Assembly (NCBI GenBank): GCA_949358305.1
Contig: OX442319.1
Span: forward strand, 4,154,001 to 4,218,000
Direction: 5' to 3'
Source: Strigamia acuminata
Lineage: Eukaryota; Arthropoda; Chilopoda; Geophilomorpha; Linotaeniidae
DNA: 64,000 nt
Below are positions 28,632 through 40,400 of the stretch, one piece after another (position 1 is the first letter of the stretch; each line of letters begins with the position of its first letter). The position numbers and the translations under genes are program-made. Below the pieces are notes generated by a model that worked only from the letters and a program-made list of their open reading frames with translations, did no database searches and had not been told where the DNA came from.

Positions 28632-29453
28632 TTAAAGAGGATACGGATAATCCCTGAGAAAAACCTCAATGGCCTTTGGTACTGGAAGCTGCTCCACAGA
28701 CCTCTCCTCCCCAACACTCTTCAATATTCGAGTTCTGCACAAATGCTGCAACGAGCGCACGCGACAGTAGAGCGGCCGACACAACCTGATGTGCAGGTCG
28801 CGGCACCCGTTCTGGTCCAGCCAGATATGCGTCTGTGCTTTGTCGCTCTGACTCAGTTTGAGATAAAAGTCGATCAATTTGAGCACGCACTCGAAGTGGG
28901 GCATGTTGTCCAACAAATTCGCTTCGGCGTCGAGTCGGAAGAGGCCGTTCACGTAATGAACCCGGATGCTGGTCGGCCCGCGCTCGGTCTGCACGGAGAG
29001 CGCGAACAGATATCGTGAATCGGCGCTGTCGCGCACCAAAAACGTCCCGACCGGCTTTTTCTCGAGTAGTTTCATGGCGTCCTGTAGATACAAGCCCTCG
29101 TAGTAGAAGCCGCACACCTGCAGGCGCCTGTACGTGTCACAAATACGTACAATGTCGTCCGTAGAGTCGAGTACGGTGCGCGTTATTTTCGTTGCGGAAG
29201 GATTCTGCTGGTTAGCGGCGGCCGCGTACGGCAACAAAGGCCCACGTTTCGCACAGGCCATGGCGGAGTCAGACAGTGTGGGAACTAGCGAGTGGTCATT
29301 GTCCGATGACAGAATGTGTGTGTGTTCGGCTGCAAAGCAGAGCAGGCAAATGCGTTCGGTTTCCCAGAAGTTGGGGCCGTTCGATAACATGTTTCCCGAG
29401 AAACACCAGCTACCAACTGAAATACCAAGAATCGCTCGCTTGTCTCGAATCAA
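28632..29453 (-). CDS. SOCS2/CISH-type suppressor of cytokine signalling
   Basis: A single open exon of 273 residues. The SH2 domain spans about residues 115-222: GFYYEGLYLQDAMKLLEKKP, then GTFLVRDSADSRYLFALSV with the phosphotyrosine-binding Arg141 (FLVRDS). A SOCS box follows at about 228-273 (PLYCRVRSLQHLCR, LPVPKAIEVFLRDYPYPL), carrying the Elongin-binding SLQHLCR and the LPxP Cullin-type motif. Such proteins bind activated cytokine receptors or JAKs and recruit a Cullin5 ligase, damping JAK/STAT signalling. The first ATG at 29453 is uncertain; Met65 (MACAKRG) is another candidate. The short spacing between SH2 and SOCS box points to the SOCS2/CISH class rather than SOCS5-7. Confidence 0.88.
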   Translation of the reverse strand: MIRDKRAILGISVGSWCFSGNMLSNGPNFWETERICLLCFAAEHTHILSSDNDHSLVPTLSDSAMACAKRGPLLPYAAAANQQNPSATKITRTVLDSTDDIVRICDTYRRLQVCGFYYEGLYLQDAMKLLEKKPVGTFLVRDSADSRYLFALSVQTERGPTSIRVHYVNGLFRLDAEANLLDNMPHFECVLKLIDFYLKLSQSDKAQTHIWLDQNGCRDLHIRLCRPLYCRVRSLQHLCRTRILKSVGEERSVEQLPVPKAIEVFLRDYPYPL

Positions 29454-30490
29454 GACCCACGTACTCGGAACAATAAAATGTTTATATGCTAGCTCGAAAA
29501 GCAGTTAAATTGCGAAGAAAAAATATGGCTGAAATCGGTCGGGTGGTGGCGCCACTAGTACACCACTTTGTATAGGTTGGTTGTATTGAATTAGTTATTG
29601 GTTTTGACACCAGTTGGGGTGATGTGGGTTAAATGTGTTGAGAAGAGCGGCCATTAAGTGGGAGATGGGTTTGTTGGTTGATACGGGCCGTGTTTGATGG
29701 GAGGTCTTGGTTGAAGTTTTTCCTGGTCAATGGAGACTAATCTTCGTATTTTTCCAAGTACTCAAGGCCAAAAAAGGTTCGCCCCGCCTCGATTTGACTG
29801 ACGCGTGTTTATTTTAAAACTCTATTCTCATTCAACATGTGTCTTTTTCCAGGTTTTCGAGGAAGTTGTGATTTGATTCATTGGAAATTGATTGGTCCTG
29901 TTGCGGTACCGTATTTTCGACATTTTCTAGTTAGAAAGTGATGAGTTGGAAACGTTAGTTCCAGAAATAGAAATTTGTTTTGCTTTTGGGTTCGATTAAA
30001 GAGAAATGTGGAGAAATAATAGAAGTTGCAGGGCATTTAAAAGTGGAATTCGCGGAAAATGTGAAACGGTTGAAATTCCATTAGCAGGGGATATGTTTTC
30101 TAATATTTATGGCTTAATAACTGAAAATAAAAATAAATAAATAAAAATAAAATATATTTTTTTTTTTACTGTAATTTAATATTATAGAACATTTTAACGG
30201 GTTCTTTGAATTTAGAATTAAATAAATAAATTTATAAATATTTTTTTCTTCTTAATTTGTATTTATTTTTATGTATGAATTCACCGGTAATGATATTTTG
30301 TAAAAAAAAAAAAATTCTTATCTGAAAGTTATACTTTTGTTGAGCAAAATCCAATTATCATTTGTACTAAATGATAAAAGCATGTTACTCAATATATTAA
30401 TATTAAATTCTTGAAAAAAAATGAAGAAATTGCTCTGTCACATTTCAACAACAAATGTCTCAATTTTTCTTGCAACTGACTGTGGAAACT
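29454..30490. other. Intergenic, probable SOCS 5' flank
   Basis: The first 100 bp read open on the plus strand by chance. Past 30100 the DNA is A/T-rich. No gene seen. Confidence 0.45.
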
Positions 30491-30785
30491 TCAAAATAAT
30501 CAAAAATTTCAAAATTAAGCCAAAATAATCAAAAATTTCAAAATTAAGCCAAAATAATCAAAAATTTCAAAATTATCCAAAATAATCAAAAATTTCAAAA
30601 TTAAGCCAAAATAATCAAAAATTTCAAAATTAAGCCAAAATAATCAAAAATTTCAAAATTAAGCCAAAATAATCAAAAATTTCAAAATTAAGCCAAAATA
30701 ATCAAAAATTTCAAAATTAAGCCAAAATAATCAAAAATTTCAAAATTAAGCCAAAATAATCAAAAATTTCAAAATTAAGCCAAAA
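30491..30785. repeat. Minisatellite, 29-bp unit, about 10 copies
   Basis: The unit AAAATAATCAAAAATTTCAA plus AATTAAGCC is repeated nearly identically; one copy is 3 bp shorter (AATTATCC). High identity suggests recent expansion. Confidence 0.95.
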
Positions 30786-30850
30786 TAATTACATTAGATT
30801 AACCTAAGTGTATTATCATTTGCAAACCAATAGCACGCATTTCAAAATAC

Positions 30851-30893
30851 ATTGCAATGTGGTCTTTCAGTTTTCTAAAGACCACATTGCAAT
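30851..30893. repeat. 17-bp perfect hairpin next to MITE family B
   Basis: ATTGCAATGTGGTCTTT (30851-30867) and AAAGACCACATTGCAAT (30877-30893) are exact reverse complements with a 9-nt loop. The right arm runs into the TA target of the element at 30895. Confidence 0.75.
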
Positions 30894-30894
30894 A

Positions 30895-30979
30895 GAGTTT
30901 GCGGGATGAATTTTTCCCTTACACTATTTTTATACCGTATAGTCTTTAACTGTAAGGGAAAAATGCATCCCGCAAACTG
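30895..30979. mobile_element. MITE family B copy 3, internally deleted (85 bp)
   Basis: Keeps only the ends, GAGTTTGCGGGATGAATTTTT and AAAATGCATCCCGCAAACTG, around TTTATACCGTATAGTCTTTAA, flanked by TA. Essentially a bare hairpin version of the 490-bp copies. Confidence 0.85.
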
Positions 30980-30985
30980 TATTAG

Positions 30986-32288
30986 AGACATCAATTACAA
31001 GAGCAAAACAGTATAAACTTGTGGAGGAGATTATTTACTTCTCCAAACCAATTTATTTTCCAATTTAAAAACTAATCCGTAGTGTAGAACCTTCCATGAC
31101 TTGAAAGAAATTATAATTGCAGAGTAATTGCTAAAATTACAACATCAAAGTAATTATTTTCATAATCACATCAATACCAAGAAGGAAAGAATTCCATTTT
31201 TCAAATTACATTTTATATCCATGTAATTTTTTTATCCTGATTAGTTTATCTCATTTCACCAGTTGAATTTTTTTTTTTTGAAATTGATCTATAAACACTT
31301 TAAGGTTATACCAAGAAATGTAATAAAAAAAATTAAGAAATCAAAGGAAATGAGGCCCCAATTTATACCTTAGTTATGTCTATTAGGAAGCTTGAAATGG
31401 ATTAAAATGTTCTCAGAAGACCTTTTTTTTATACCACAGGCCGTTCCACGAAAGGTTAGTGACCATCTTTTTCCTAAACTCCCCCTCAGTACCAGAAAGA
31501 AAATGTTGTTTTTATCCTAGTTCAACCTTTCGTTCTCCTTTTTAGCGTGTACTGACATCTTTTTAAAGAATGTGCAGTTTTTAACAAACATATTGTATTC
31601 TTAGAAGCAACATGACTTTGATGATTTCCGTGAAGAAGTGAAAACATAACTCAAAGGTGAGGCAAGTAGGTGGTAGTTACACAAGGACAAAACTATTTTT
31701 TAAGGATTATTGTTTGAGGATGTGGAAATTGGAAAATCTTGTTGAAATTGGAATTCTCGAGGAATTAAAACAAATTTGTTTTTCCCTCTTAATTTTATTC
31801 GTAGAAATGTAAAATATTATATAATATAAAATTCTGCGGTGCAACCAAGCAAATGTTTATCCAAGGTTGAACTAGTTATTTATCTCTAACCTATTTCCTT
31901 TATTTATTATGTGTACAATTGTGGTCATAAAAATTGTCGCTGTCTTCGGTAGTCATACTCAGCTTGCTGCTGAATTTCAAAGTGACCAGTTCTAACTGCA
32001 ACCACTAGGGGGATTGGGCAAGTTTAATTTATTTAGAAATCACATATACAACTGATAAGATACCAGATTGTGCTCATTTATAATAATAATTAAATAGCTG
32101 TCATTTTAATGATACTTTCTGATGACGGTTAATTCATCGATGAAAAGGAAAGATAACATTAAAAGTTAATACTTGGGCTACATTCCAGTGGTAGTCCAGA
32201 ATCTCGCTCTTTTTCTGGGCCTGCGAGTTATGTGACCGCAAACCCCGCAGGAAAGCTCAATTGCGATCGTAGTTTGGGTGTTTGTCAT
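30986..32288. other. Gene-poor AT-rich DNA
   Basis: No ORF with a recognisable domain and no clear repeat. Nothing seen. Confidence 0.5.
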
Positions 32289-32430
32289 TGCGATAACACG
32301 GTGAACACGCAACCCCTAGATAACCGCAATACAGATATATATCAATCCAAAACTGTGTTTTCTGTGTTGTACTTAATCGTGAATGGTGTCCAAATGCCCA
32401 TGGTCCTCCTCTGGCCATGAGGCGACCGAC
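32289..32430. repeat. Interspersed repeat E, copy 2
   Basis: Matches 15345-15485 in the same orientation: GCGATAACACGGTGAAC, ATCCAAAACTGTG, GTGAATGGTGTCCAAATG and TGGCCATGAGGCGACC in order. Confidence 0.65.
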
Positions 32431-33179
32431 ATACACATTAAAAAACTGGAATTACTCCATTCAATTTCAACAGCAAGCAGAATGCGACATTTTTATGACC
32501 GCAATTGTAACTATATTTGTAATCTTTTCCAGAAACAACAGGTGTTTGACCTCTTTCTTAGGAATAAAATGAATTGAGGTTATTCTTGATATGGGAAATA
32601 TCTGTATTATCGTGTTGTGACATCAGACAAGACTTGTTCAAAAAAAAAAGTATTGACGCAGTTTTGCAAGACGAACTAATGACAGATAAGATTGCGTAAT
32701 TCTTTAAGCGTATAAACGATGAAAACAATTTCATTTACTGAAAACTAGGTTGCAAAACAATTAAAGTCGTTATCTCTTACTATTTGATTCAGCTTCAGCA
32801 GCTTGAGTTTGCATCCTGCTTGAAAGTTAATTAAATAATGAATAAAAAAAAACAAGAGAAAAACAGATGTTAATTAATTCATTGCTTTAGTTCTATGAAT
32901 GGTGCTTTACTTGGAAATATAAAGAGAGACCAAATTAGATGTCAGGGTTACTTTAAGACCTTCGTAGGCCCCGGCACTTTGATTTCTATGGGTTTTTGAG
33001 TGTAGTTTTTACTGATTTTTGATAATTATCACTTGCACGCATGCGTTACAATTTCTTTTTATTTATCTTGAAAGTAAAATGAACGCCCCAGAATCTCTGC
33101 TAATGTAAAATCCTGAGTCCACGACTAGTTCGTAGGCTCTAGGCACTGTGCTTAGTTGGCCTTATGGATAAATTGGCCC
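32431..33179. other. Gene-poor DNA
   Basis: AT-rich, with short stray ORFs only; nothing recognised. Confidence 0.45.
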
Positions 33180-33690
33180 TGACTTCAGATTGTGAGTGTT
33201 CGGACGGACGCCATCCCTAATCAGACCGCGTGTCACGGCGACCATTGGGTCGGTGTTACGTTTCGGCTATGCCGCCTTAATGTTATTGGGAACGTTCGTC
33301 GGATGTGGCTTACAAGGACGCTCACGTCCCGGTGGGTGACAGAGTCGCTTTCCCAAATCGACAGTCGCCACGCCGATCATAGGAGGAGCGTTTGGGAAAG
33401 CGACCGTTCGCCTTGCTGGCTATTCAAACAACTCGAGGACCGCTACAGGACCCACCCACTTCCGGAAAGGGTCCTTTTCGGGGTCCAATTCCACCAATCA
33501 AGGGCCCGCAGCTCTACCTGATTGCGAAGGATTGCAACAGGCGCGCAAGAGCCGCTTCAAGTGCATTGTTGTTGCAGTGCAGTGATCAGACTGCAGGGGC
33601 AGCTAGTCACAAGATGTTGCACATTTTTGTTCAGTATGTGCTTGTCATGCTTTTACGCCTTTTTACATTTAATTCTTGCGGCGTGACGTA
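33180..33690. other. GC-rich island of unknown origin
   Basis: About 500 bp clearly less AT-rich than its surroundings, with two overlapping plus-strand frames (33192-33521, 33392-33691) that show no domain. It contains GTGATCAGACTGCAGGGGCA at 33588, shared with 48127 and 51346. Probably part of a repeat or a degraded gene. Confidence 0.4.
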
Positions 33691-33699
33691 ATAAAAACT

Positions 33700-33835
33700 A
33701 AAAATTGTTTGTGGTTTAGGTTGACGGAGGTAAAAGGAATGGCAGATCCTATTATAAGCATGCGACAAAAACTAAAAGAAAATTTAGCATTAAAGAAGGA
33801 TCTCAATGCAATCGGAAACAATTTTGCTGTTTTCT
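33700..33835 (+). pseudogene. Fragment of GOT2 exon 9 with its upstream intron end
   Basis: TTGTGGTTTAGGTTGACGGA followed by GGTAAAAGGAATGGC matches GOT2 at 17173-17208, including the intron acceptor TTTAG. The match continues through the exon (ATTATAA, ATGCG, CAAAAACTAAAAGAAAATTT) and decays after about 110 bp, with an extra T in the lysine-rich stretch. Because intron sequence is included, this is a DNA-level copy, not a retrocopy. No other GOT2 exon was seen nearby. Confidence 0.8.
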
Positions 33836-34445
33836 AATAAATGAATTTCGCCTATTAGTTTCGATAAATTTTAAATTTTATTATAAAATATTTTTAACAC
33901 AACTTAATTATGTATCAGCACACTATATTTTTAATGAAAAAATATTTGTTAAACTTTACAAGATCTCAACAAAATTACACTCAACAAATGAACAATTCTG
34001 CAATTTACAAAGAATTCTTTACCCCCAGTGATCCAATTATCAAAATTTAACTACGAAATCTGTTTGTTTCGTCTAGAATTTTGCAAATTCCGCCGATGTT
34101 GGCGGATTATCAACAGAAAGGAAATGCATGAGCAAATGCAGTTTTTATTCACTAAAATTAAGTATTGCATGATTATTCAAATATTCAAATATTTAATATA
34201 AAATTTTCTTTCCGTCACCAAATCGTCTTAACTTATCCTTAAAACTAATTTTGCAATAGATTTGTTAACTGCAATTAAAAAACCAAAAATTAATAAAACA
34301 CGAAACAGCGAAAATTACATTTTGCATGCTAGGAGGGTAAAAAGCGGGTAGAAACGAAAATAAAACAAAAGACAACTGGAAATGTGAATTTGTTGGATTA
34401 ATAAAGTGATACATGCCTGGCAAGTAAAGCTGGAAAATAGTGGAA
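33836..34445. other. AT-rich stretch past the golgin 3' end
   Basis: Probably the golgin 3' UTR and intergenic DNA. No gene seen. Confidence 0.4.
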
Positions 34446-37400
34446 CTAATTCTATAAAAATAAAAGACGGAAACCAAATTAGAAAGGCAGCGTTTAATAG
34501 GATTTATTTACAATTGGAAACGTTAAGTGCAGGTTTTAAGGGAATGAATGTTGGACCATGATTATAATTGTAACATATAAATGTTTTCAATTTTCTTACC
34601 ACATTGTGCCTTGATTCTTCTTTCTCTAATATCTTCTGCGTTTGGAATTCCGTAAATTTTACAACAGCTGCTATTACTTTGGCCAATGTCTAAAATATTT
34701 AAACATCAGTAAATTTAATAACTTGTTCACAGGGCCCACTCGTGATTTACCATACTGCCTCAAATAAACGCCCGAGTATTTATTAATTTTTTCGTACTCC
34801 CTCCCTCCCCCCGGATGTACTACATTTTAGCGATTTCATTTTAGCGACACACCATTTTATCGAACGTGTCATTTTAGCGACACAAAACGGCACTAATACT
34901 AACACTAATTCCTAAAATTTTCCCGATAAATTATTATTATTATTATTATTATTATTATTTTATTGATTTTAGACTTTATTTCTGGTTAATCGCCGGGGTC
35001 CGTATAAACGCCGGGTATCAAATTAGTGGCATAATTTTTGAGCTGGCCCTGGCTGTCTACTCAACATACCGTCGTTTGTCTTCCCATCATGTATTCGAAT
35101 AAAATGTTCCTCAGGTACTAGAAAATAATGTGTGAATTAAATTCCCAAATTTAGCGGGTGTAAATTGTACCTCCATTTGTGTTGGTTCAGTTAGTAGGGG
35201 TCCGTGAGCTGTGCCTGCGCTTTCTAAAAGCCGCTGTAAATTATTTATTTCCAGTTTAAGCCGCTCCGTTTCGTTCCTGCTACGAAATGTTAATCAAATT
35301 GGTTATTTTTATTCCTTTTCGCTAGATAATGCCGTACTGGTGGTGGGTGGAAATGCTCGCCATTTCCTTGCTCTGGGACATGACCTCTCGCCGCAACAGC
35401 TGATTGCTTCCGGAATTACTCTCTATCACAGCCATGGTCAAAAGACTTTGTTTTTCAAGTTTCTGAGTGGACAAATTTGTTTATAAGTTTAAGAGAAAAT
35501 AAACAAAATAAATAAAAATAATAAAATAAAAATCATAAACCTCAGCTTGTTGTTCACCACTTTCACTGATGGTAAACTAATTAAATTTAAAAAAAATAAT
35601 AATAATAAACAATAAAATAAACAATAAATAAATAAATAAATAAATGAATAAATAAATAAATAAATAAATGAATAAATAAATAAATAAATAAATAATTTGT
35701 TCTAAGCTTATATCGCGCGCGCGCCTAGTTTGCATGACCGCTCACTTTGCGCTCTTCATTCCACTCGTTCGTAAGGCCACGAATCTCCTCGTCGTATCGC
35801 TGCGAATTTTCCTTGAGCCGTTTATTGAGAACAGCTTTGCTCTTGCTTTCCTTATCCTGGAGCTTCTGGGAATGTTCGTAGTCTAACGTAGATAGCCTTT
35901 TTTCGTACTCTTCCGACCTACTCTCCAAAAGCCTCTCCTTCTCCTGGAAAAAGACGCCAAGTATAACAATCAAAGCAATGTCACACTTTTATGATCGTGT
36001 CAACCTCATTTTCTTGCTTCAGAGTTGCTATTAAGTTTTCCAGGGAAGTTTCCTTTTCCTGCAGATCAACCAACACTTCTTTTATTTGATCCTGGTAGTT
36101 CTTTTCGGTTTGCGCCTTTTCATTGCGCAGTTTGTCTGCAATATAATAGACATATACCACACGCCAAAAAGAATAATCATTTACGGTCCAATCCCAAAAT
36201 GGTTATGGCAGTGATTCCCAACCTTTTTTGATTCATGGCACCCCTGTAAGTGGTCATAGTGCACCTGCAAGTCAGTCAAGGCGCCCCAACGCATAGGTTG
36301 GAAGCCACTGGGTTATGGCTAGGGTTTCTCCAAATCAGAACTTTTGGTAAAACCCGTATTTCAGTATTCAATATTCAAAAAACCGGAAAACCGGTATTTC
36401 GGTATTCAATATTCAAACAAGCAGGGATTTGTAATGCAGGGAAGCATTACACATGAGACTTCTAAAACCCTGCCCCTAATTAAAAAAATAATAATAATAA
36501 ATTAATGACACAAAACAACCAATTTCGCAATTAAATCATTCAAATTTTGAATGATTTAATTCGAAGAAGCTTTTGAATTTCAAAAGCTTCTTCGCCCAGA
36601 ACGCCGCCAAATGCGCGTAATACGCCGGCGCCGGGATGTAAACCAATCGCGTACAACGAACGTTTCACTACCGTAGCTTCGCATTTCCGTCGTTATAATT
36701 TCCCGTTTCTCGTTTTCCGTTTTCCGTCTGTCCCAAGTCTATTCCATGAAAATTACGGAAATGACGTTGTCATGATGACGTCATTTCCGTAATTTTCATG
36801 GAATACACCGCTAAAAGTGCACTAAAACCGGTTTATTAATTCAACCGGAGGTCGGAGAAGTCTGAAAATACCAAAGGATACTAATATAGGTATGCTGGAT
36901 TTAATGCCGTTGTCCGTTTCGCTCTACGTGCGGTAGTTTTTACGGAATCGTTGTAGACGGACGGACGGACGGACGGACGGACAGACATGACCGTTTCATA
37001 AGACTTTCTAAACATAGAGTTTAGAAGTCTAATAAACATAGAGTTTAGAAGTCTATAAACTGGTAAACCGGTATTTTTCGGTAATTTTTCGATTAATTTC
37101 TAATTTTTGCGTATATAAAAATTGAAAAACTGACATTTTTAAGTTAAAAAATCCATAACTTCGCATTATTATGTTTAAAAAAATGCCATTCAACGTGGTT
37201 ATAAATGTCACCATCGCAATGACCCTTAACGGAAGAAACCGGTACCAATATCGAACCAAAGACGGTATTCGGTAGTTTCTTAAAAAATACCGGTTTTTGA
37301 TACCGATAAATACCTTTAGCAAAATTCAAGTTATGGCATTCCTAGGAGACCCCATAAAAATAGTCTTAATTCTGTAGACGGGATTGGACCGCACATCGAA

Positions 37401-40400
37401 ACTTACCCACAGTGGAAAACATGACTTCCTCATGTTCTTGTTCCTTGGTCCGCAGTTGGATATTGAAATCCCTGACTAGTTCTTTTATCTTTTCCGCCTG
37501 TTCGTCGTCTTTGGCCGCAAGTTTACCTTCGTAGACACTTTTCACTTGGTCCAAACTCTCGGGCTCCTGCGCGCCCAATTGATTTCTCAGCTCCACAATC
37601 TCATCCTCGCGCTTCTTTAACTGCAGAGCAAACTTTTTCATCTCTATTTTATTTTTCTCTAGCAATTTTTCCTTTTCCGAAGCATTTTCTTGGGCCAAGA
37701 GCAAACTCTCGTCTATTTGAGCGTTCTTCACCTCGATGTCTCGTTTGATCGCTTCCGTTTCGATCGCAAATTTGTTTTCAAGCGCGGTGTACTTGGCCGT
37801 TTCCATTTCTTTCTCTTCGCCCAAAATCCTAACACGTTCCTCCAAGCAGGAAACGCTTTCGTTCAATCTGTCCGATTCTTCCGAGCGCAATTTCCTGGCT
37901 GATTCTAGTTCGCCTTCCAAGTCCCTAATTTTCTCCTCCAGTTGTAATTTAACAGCACTTAACGTGTTTTCCGCATTTGATTGTAAGTTGTTGAGTTCCA
38001 TTTCATGAGAAGATGTCAAACTAGACATTTTTTCTTGCAACTGGCGCACTTCCGCCTGGACTTCGACCGATGCTTCCTCCCTAGCCAATTGCACTTGTTG
38101 CTAAAAATAAAAATATTATTCATTTTAGGTCCAAAAAGATCAAAATGCAAACAAAAATGAGATTCTCTACCTCCAAAGTCAAAATTCTTTCTTCCAGTTC
38201 GGTTTTTGCATCTTTTAGAATGTTATCCGCACTTGTTTGTATATTTTCTAACTCAGTTTGATGAGAAATCGTCAAATTTGAAATTCTTTCTTGCAACTGA
38301 CACATATCTGCTTTCATTTCGACCGATGCTTCGTCTTTAGCCAGTTGCAGTTGCCTCTGAAATAAAATAGGAATTAGATGGCTCGCCCCGGAACACAAAG
38401 ACAGTGGGCGATAAAACGGACCCTAGACAAAATAATTTTCTACCTCCAGATTCATAATTCTATCTTCAAGCGCGATTTTTGTGTCTTTTAAAACGTTATT
38501 GGCACTCAGTTGTAAATTTTCTATTTCAGTTTGGTGGGACGAAGTCAAATCCAGAATTGTTTCTTGCAACCGACTCATCTCCGCCTTTACTTCGCCGGCT
38601 GCGTTATCCTTATTCGATTGCATTTGCTTCTAAAATCCAAAAACTACAAAAACAAATCCCAAATACAAAACAATCAGCACCTACCTTAATTTGGGCCAGC
38701 TTCGACTCCGCCTTCTTCTTCAAATCAACCATTTTAAGCTGCAATTCTTCACCGAACTCCCTCTCCCGCTGCTCCCACTTCTCCGCATTCTCGCGCTTAA
38801 CATCCGCCATTTCCTTAACCAGATCTTCCTTTCCGATCCTAAATTCCTCGCATCTCTCGACCAACTCCACCTTCTCCTTCTGCAGTTCCTCAATTTGATT
38901 CTCGCCGCTCCTGCATCCCAATTCCATCTCCTCGAACAACTTCCTGTACTTCTCGTACTCTCCCGTCAAACTCTCCTTCTCCGACCGTAAAACCCGCGCG
39001 TCTTCCCTCAAACCATCGCGCTCCCGACAAACCCCGGCAAGCTCCGCCAACAAATCCTCTTTCTCGGCTTGCAGCAACTTCATCTGCTCCTCGTAAGCCT
39101 CAATTTCCTGTTCGAACCTACTCGAAGCCGCCGACGTCTTCTCCAGCTCGGTCGTCAACTCCCGCAACTCCGCCGCTTGCCGATCGACCTTCTCCTTCAA
39201 GACCCCGACGCTTTCCGACGCTTTGTCCCGCAGTTCGCTCAATTTCTCCACCTGGCTCAACTTGAGGCTCCGGATCTCTTCATCCTTCATCCTTCCGTCG
39301 TTGTCCAACTTTTGCTGCAATTCCTCCTTATCCCGCGACAACATCTCGACCGTCTCCTCCAACTTCGCCAACTCTCCGACGATCCGCGCCCGATCCTCAC
39401 TCTGCCGCGCCTCCACCGCCTCCAACTCGGCCCTCAGTCGCCCCTCGCCCGCCCGGTACGTCTCCAGCTCCCGCGCCAACCTCTCGCTCGTCTCCTCGAG
39501 CAACTGCCGGTCGTGACGCTTCTCTTCCTCCGAATTGCCGATCAGCACTTGCAATTGGTTGACCAGCGCGTTCGACTCTTCGAATTTCTTGATCCAATTC
39601 TGCTCCGACTCGCTCGACGACTGCCGCATCACTTTCTCCATCTGCAGGTCGTCGAACGCGCGCTTCAGCTTGCCGTCCCTGTCCGCCGCCTCCTTCTCGA
39701 ACTTGTGCAGCAGAAGCGAAAGACCTTCGTCGTCCGGTTTCGCGTCCAGCCGCGCGGACAGCGTCTCCTCGGCGGCCATTTTCGCCGCGGCCAACCGCGA
39801 GATCTCTTCGTCCCTTTCGGTCAGTTGCTGATCGGTCGCACCCAGCTGGTCGTGGAGGTCCTGGATGGTCGTGTGGAGCTTTTCGTTCTCGTGGACGAGG
39901 TTGGTGCACGCGAACTGGTGTTTCTGGAGCTCCAGGGTGGCGTTGGTCACTTGTTGTTTGTAGTGGGCGATCGATTCGCGTTCGTCTTGGAGGATTTGGA
40001 TTTGGTGGAGCAGGTTTTGCGTTTCTCGGTCGTGCGCTTCGGTCAGTTGTTGGGCGATTTTCTCGTTGGTTTCGAGTTTGGCGGTTTGTTCTTCGGCGTA
40101 GTCGCCGGCGCGCCGGAACTTGTATTGGAGGGCGTCGGTTTCCGATTGGAAAGCGTGGATGATGTGCGTGAGGGCGGCGAAGATGGTTTCGATCGTGTCG
40201 GGCTCGTCCGGAGAGGGTGGTTGGATTTTCGGGCCGATTGTTTGGTTTTTTGTTAGGGATTCCGTCAGGGTTTTTAGGTTCTGGGAGAGAATGTTGAGTT
40301 GGGTTTGGTGGTTTTGTTTGTGGGCGGTTAAGTCTTGGATTAGTTGGAGGGTTTCGTGTTGGTTTTGCTCCAGGTTGGTGCGAGCTGCGGTTAGTTCGGC

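Larger units (their letters stand above)
36322..37350. mobile_element. Family C (GGGTTTCT) element, decayed, in a golgin intron
   Basis: Begins GGGTTTCTCCAAATC after TA and contains the CCGGTATTTCGGTATTCAAT motif at 36355 and 36400, and ATACCGGTTTTTGATACCG near 37290, as in the copy at 57854-58439. The right terminus is lost. It encloses the palindrome cluster at 36530-36805 and a (GGAC)n run at 36956. Confidence 0.55.

Noticed and set aside
33192-33691. Two overlapping ORFs of about 100 codons in the GC-rich island
   Set aside because: No recognisable domain, no promoter, and length expected by chance at this composition.
34797-34820. Second Stowaway-like end (ACTCCCTCCCTCCCCCC)
   Set aside because: Simple C/T-rich run; match to the Stowaway consensus is only in the low-complexity part.
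39069-40256. 395-codon plus-strand ORF rich in Leu, Arg and Gln
   Set aside because: It is the antisense of the long golgin coiled-coil exon; the biased codons of heptad repeats keep the reverse frame open.
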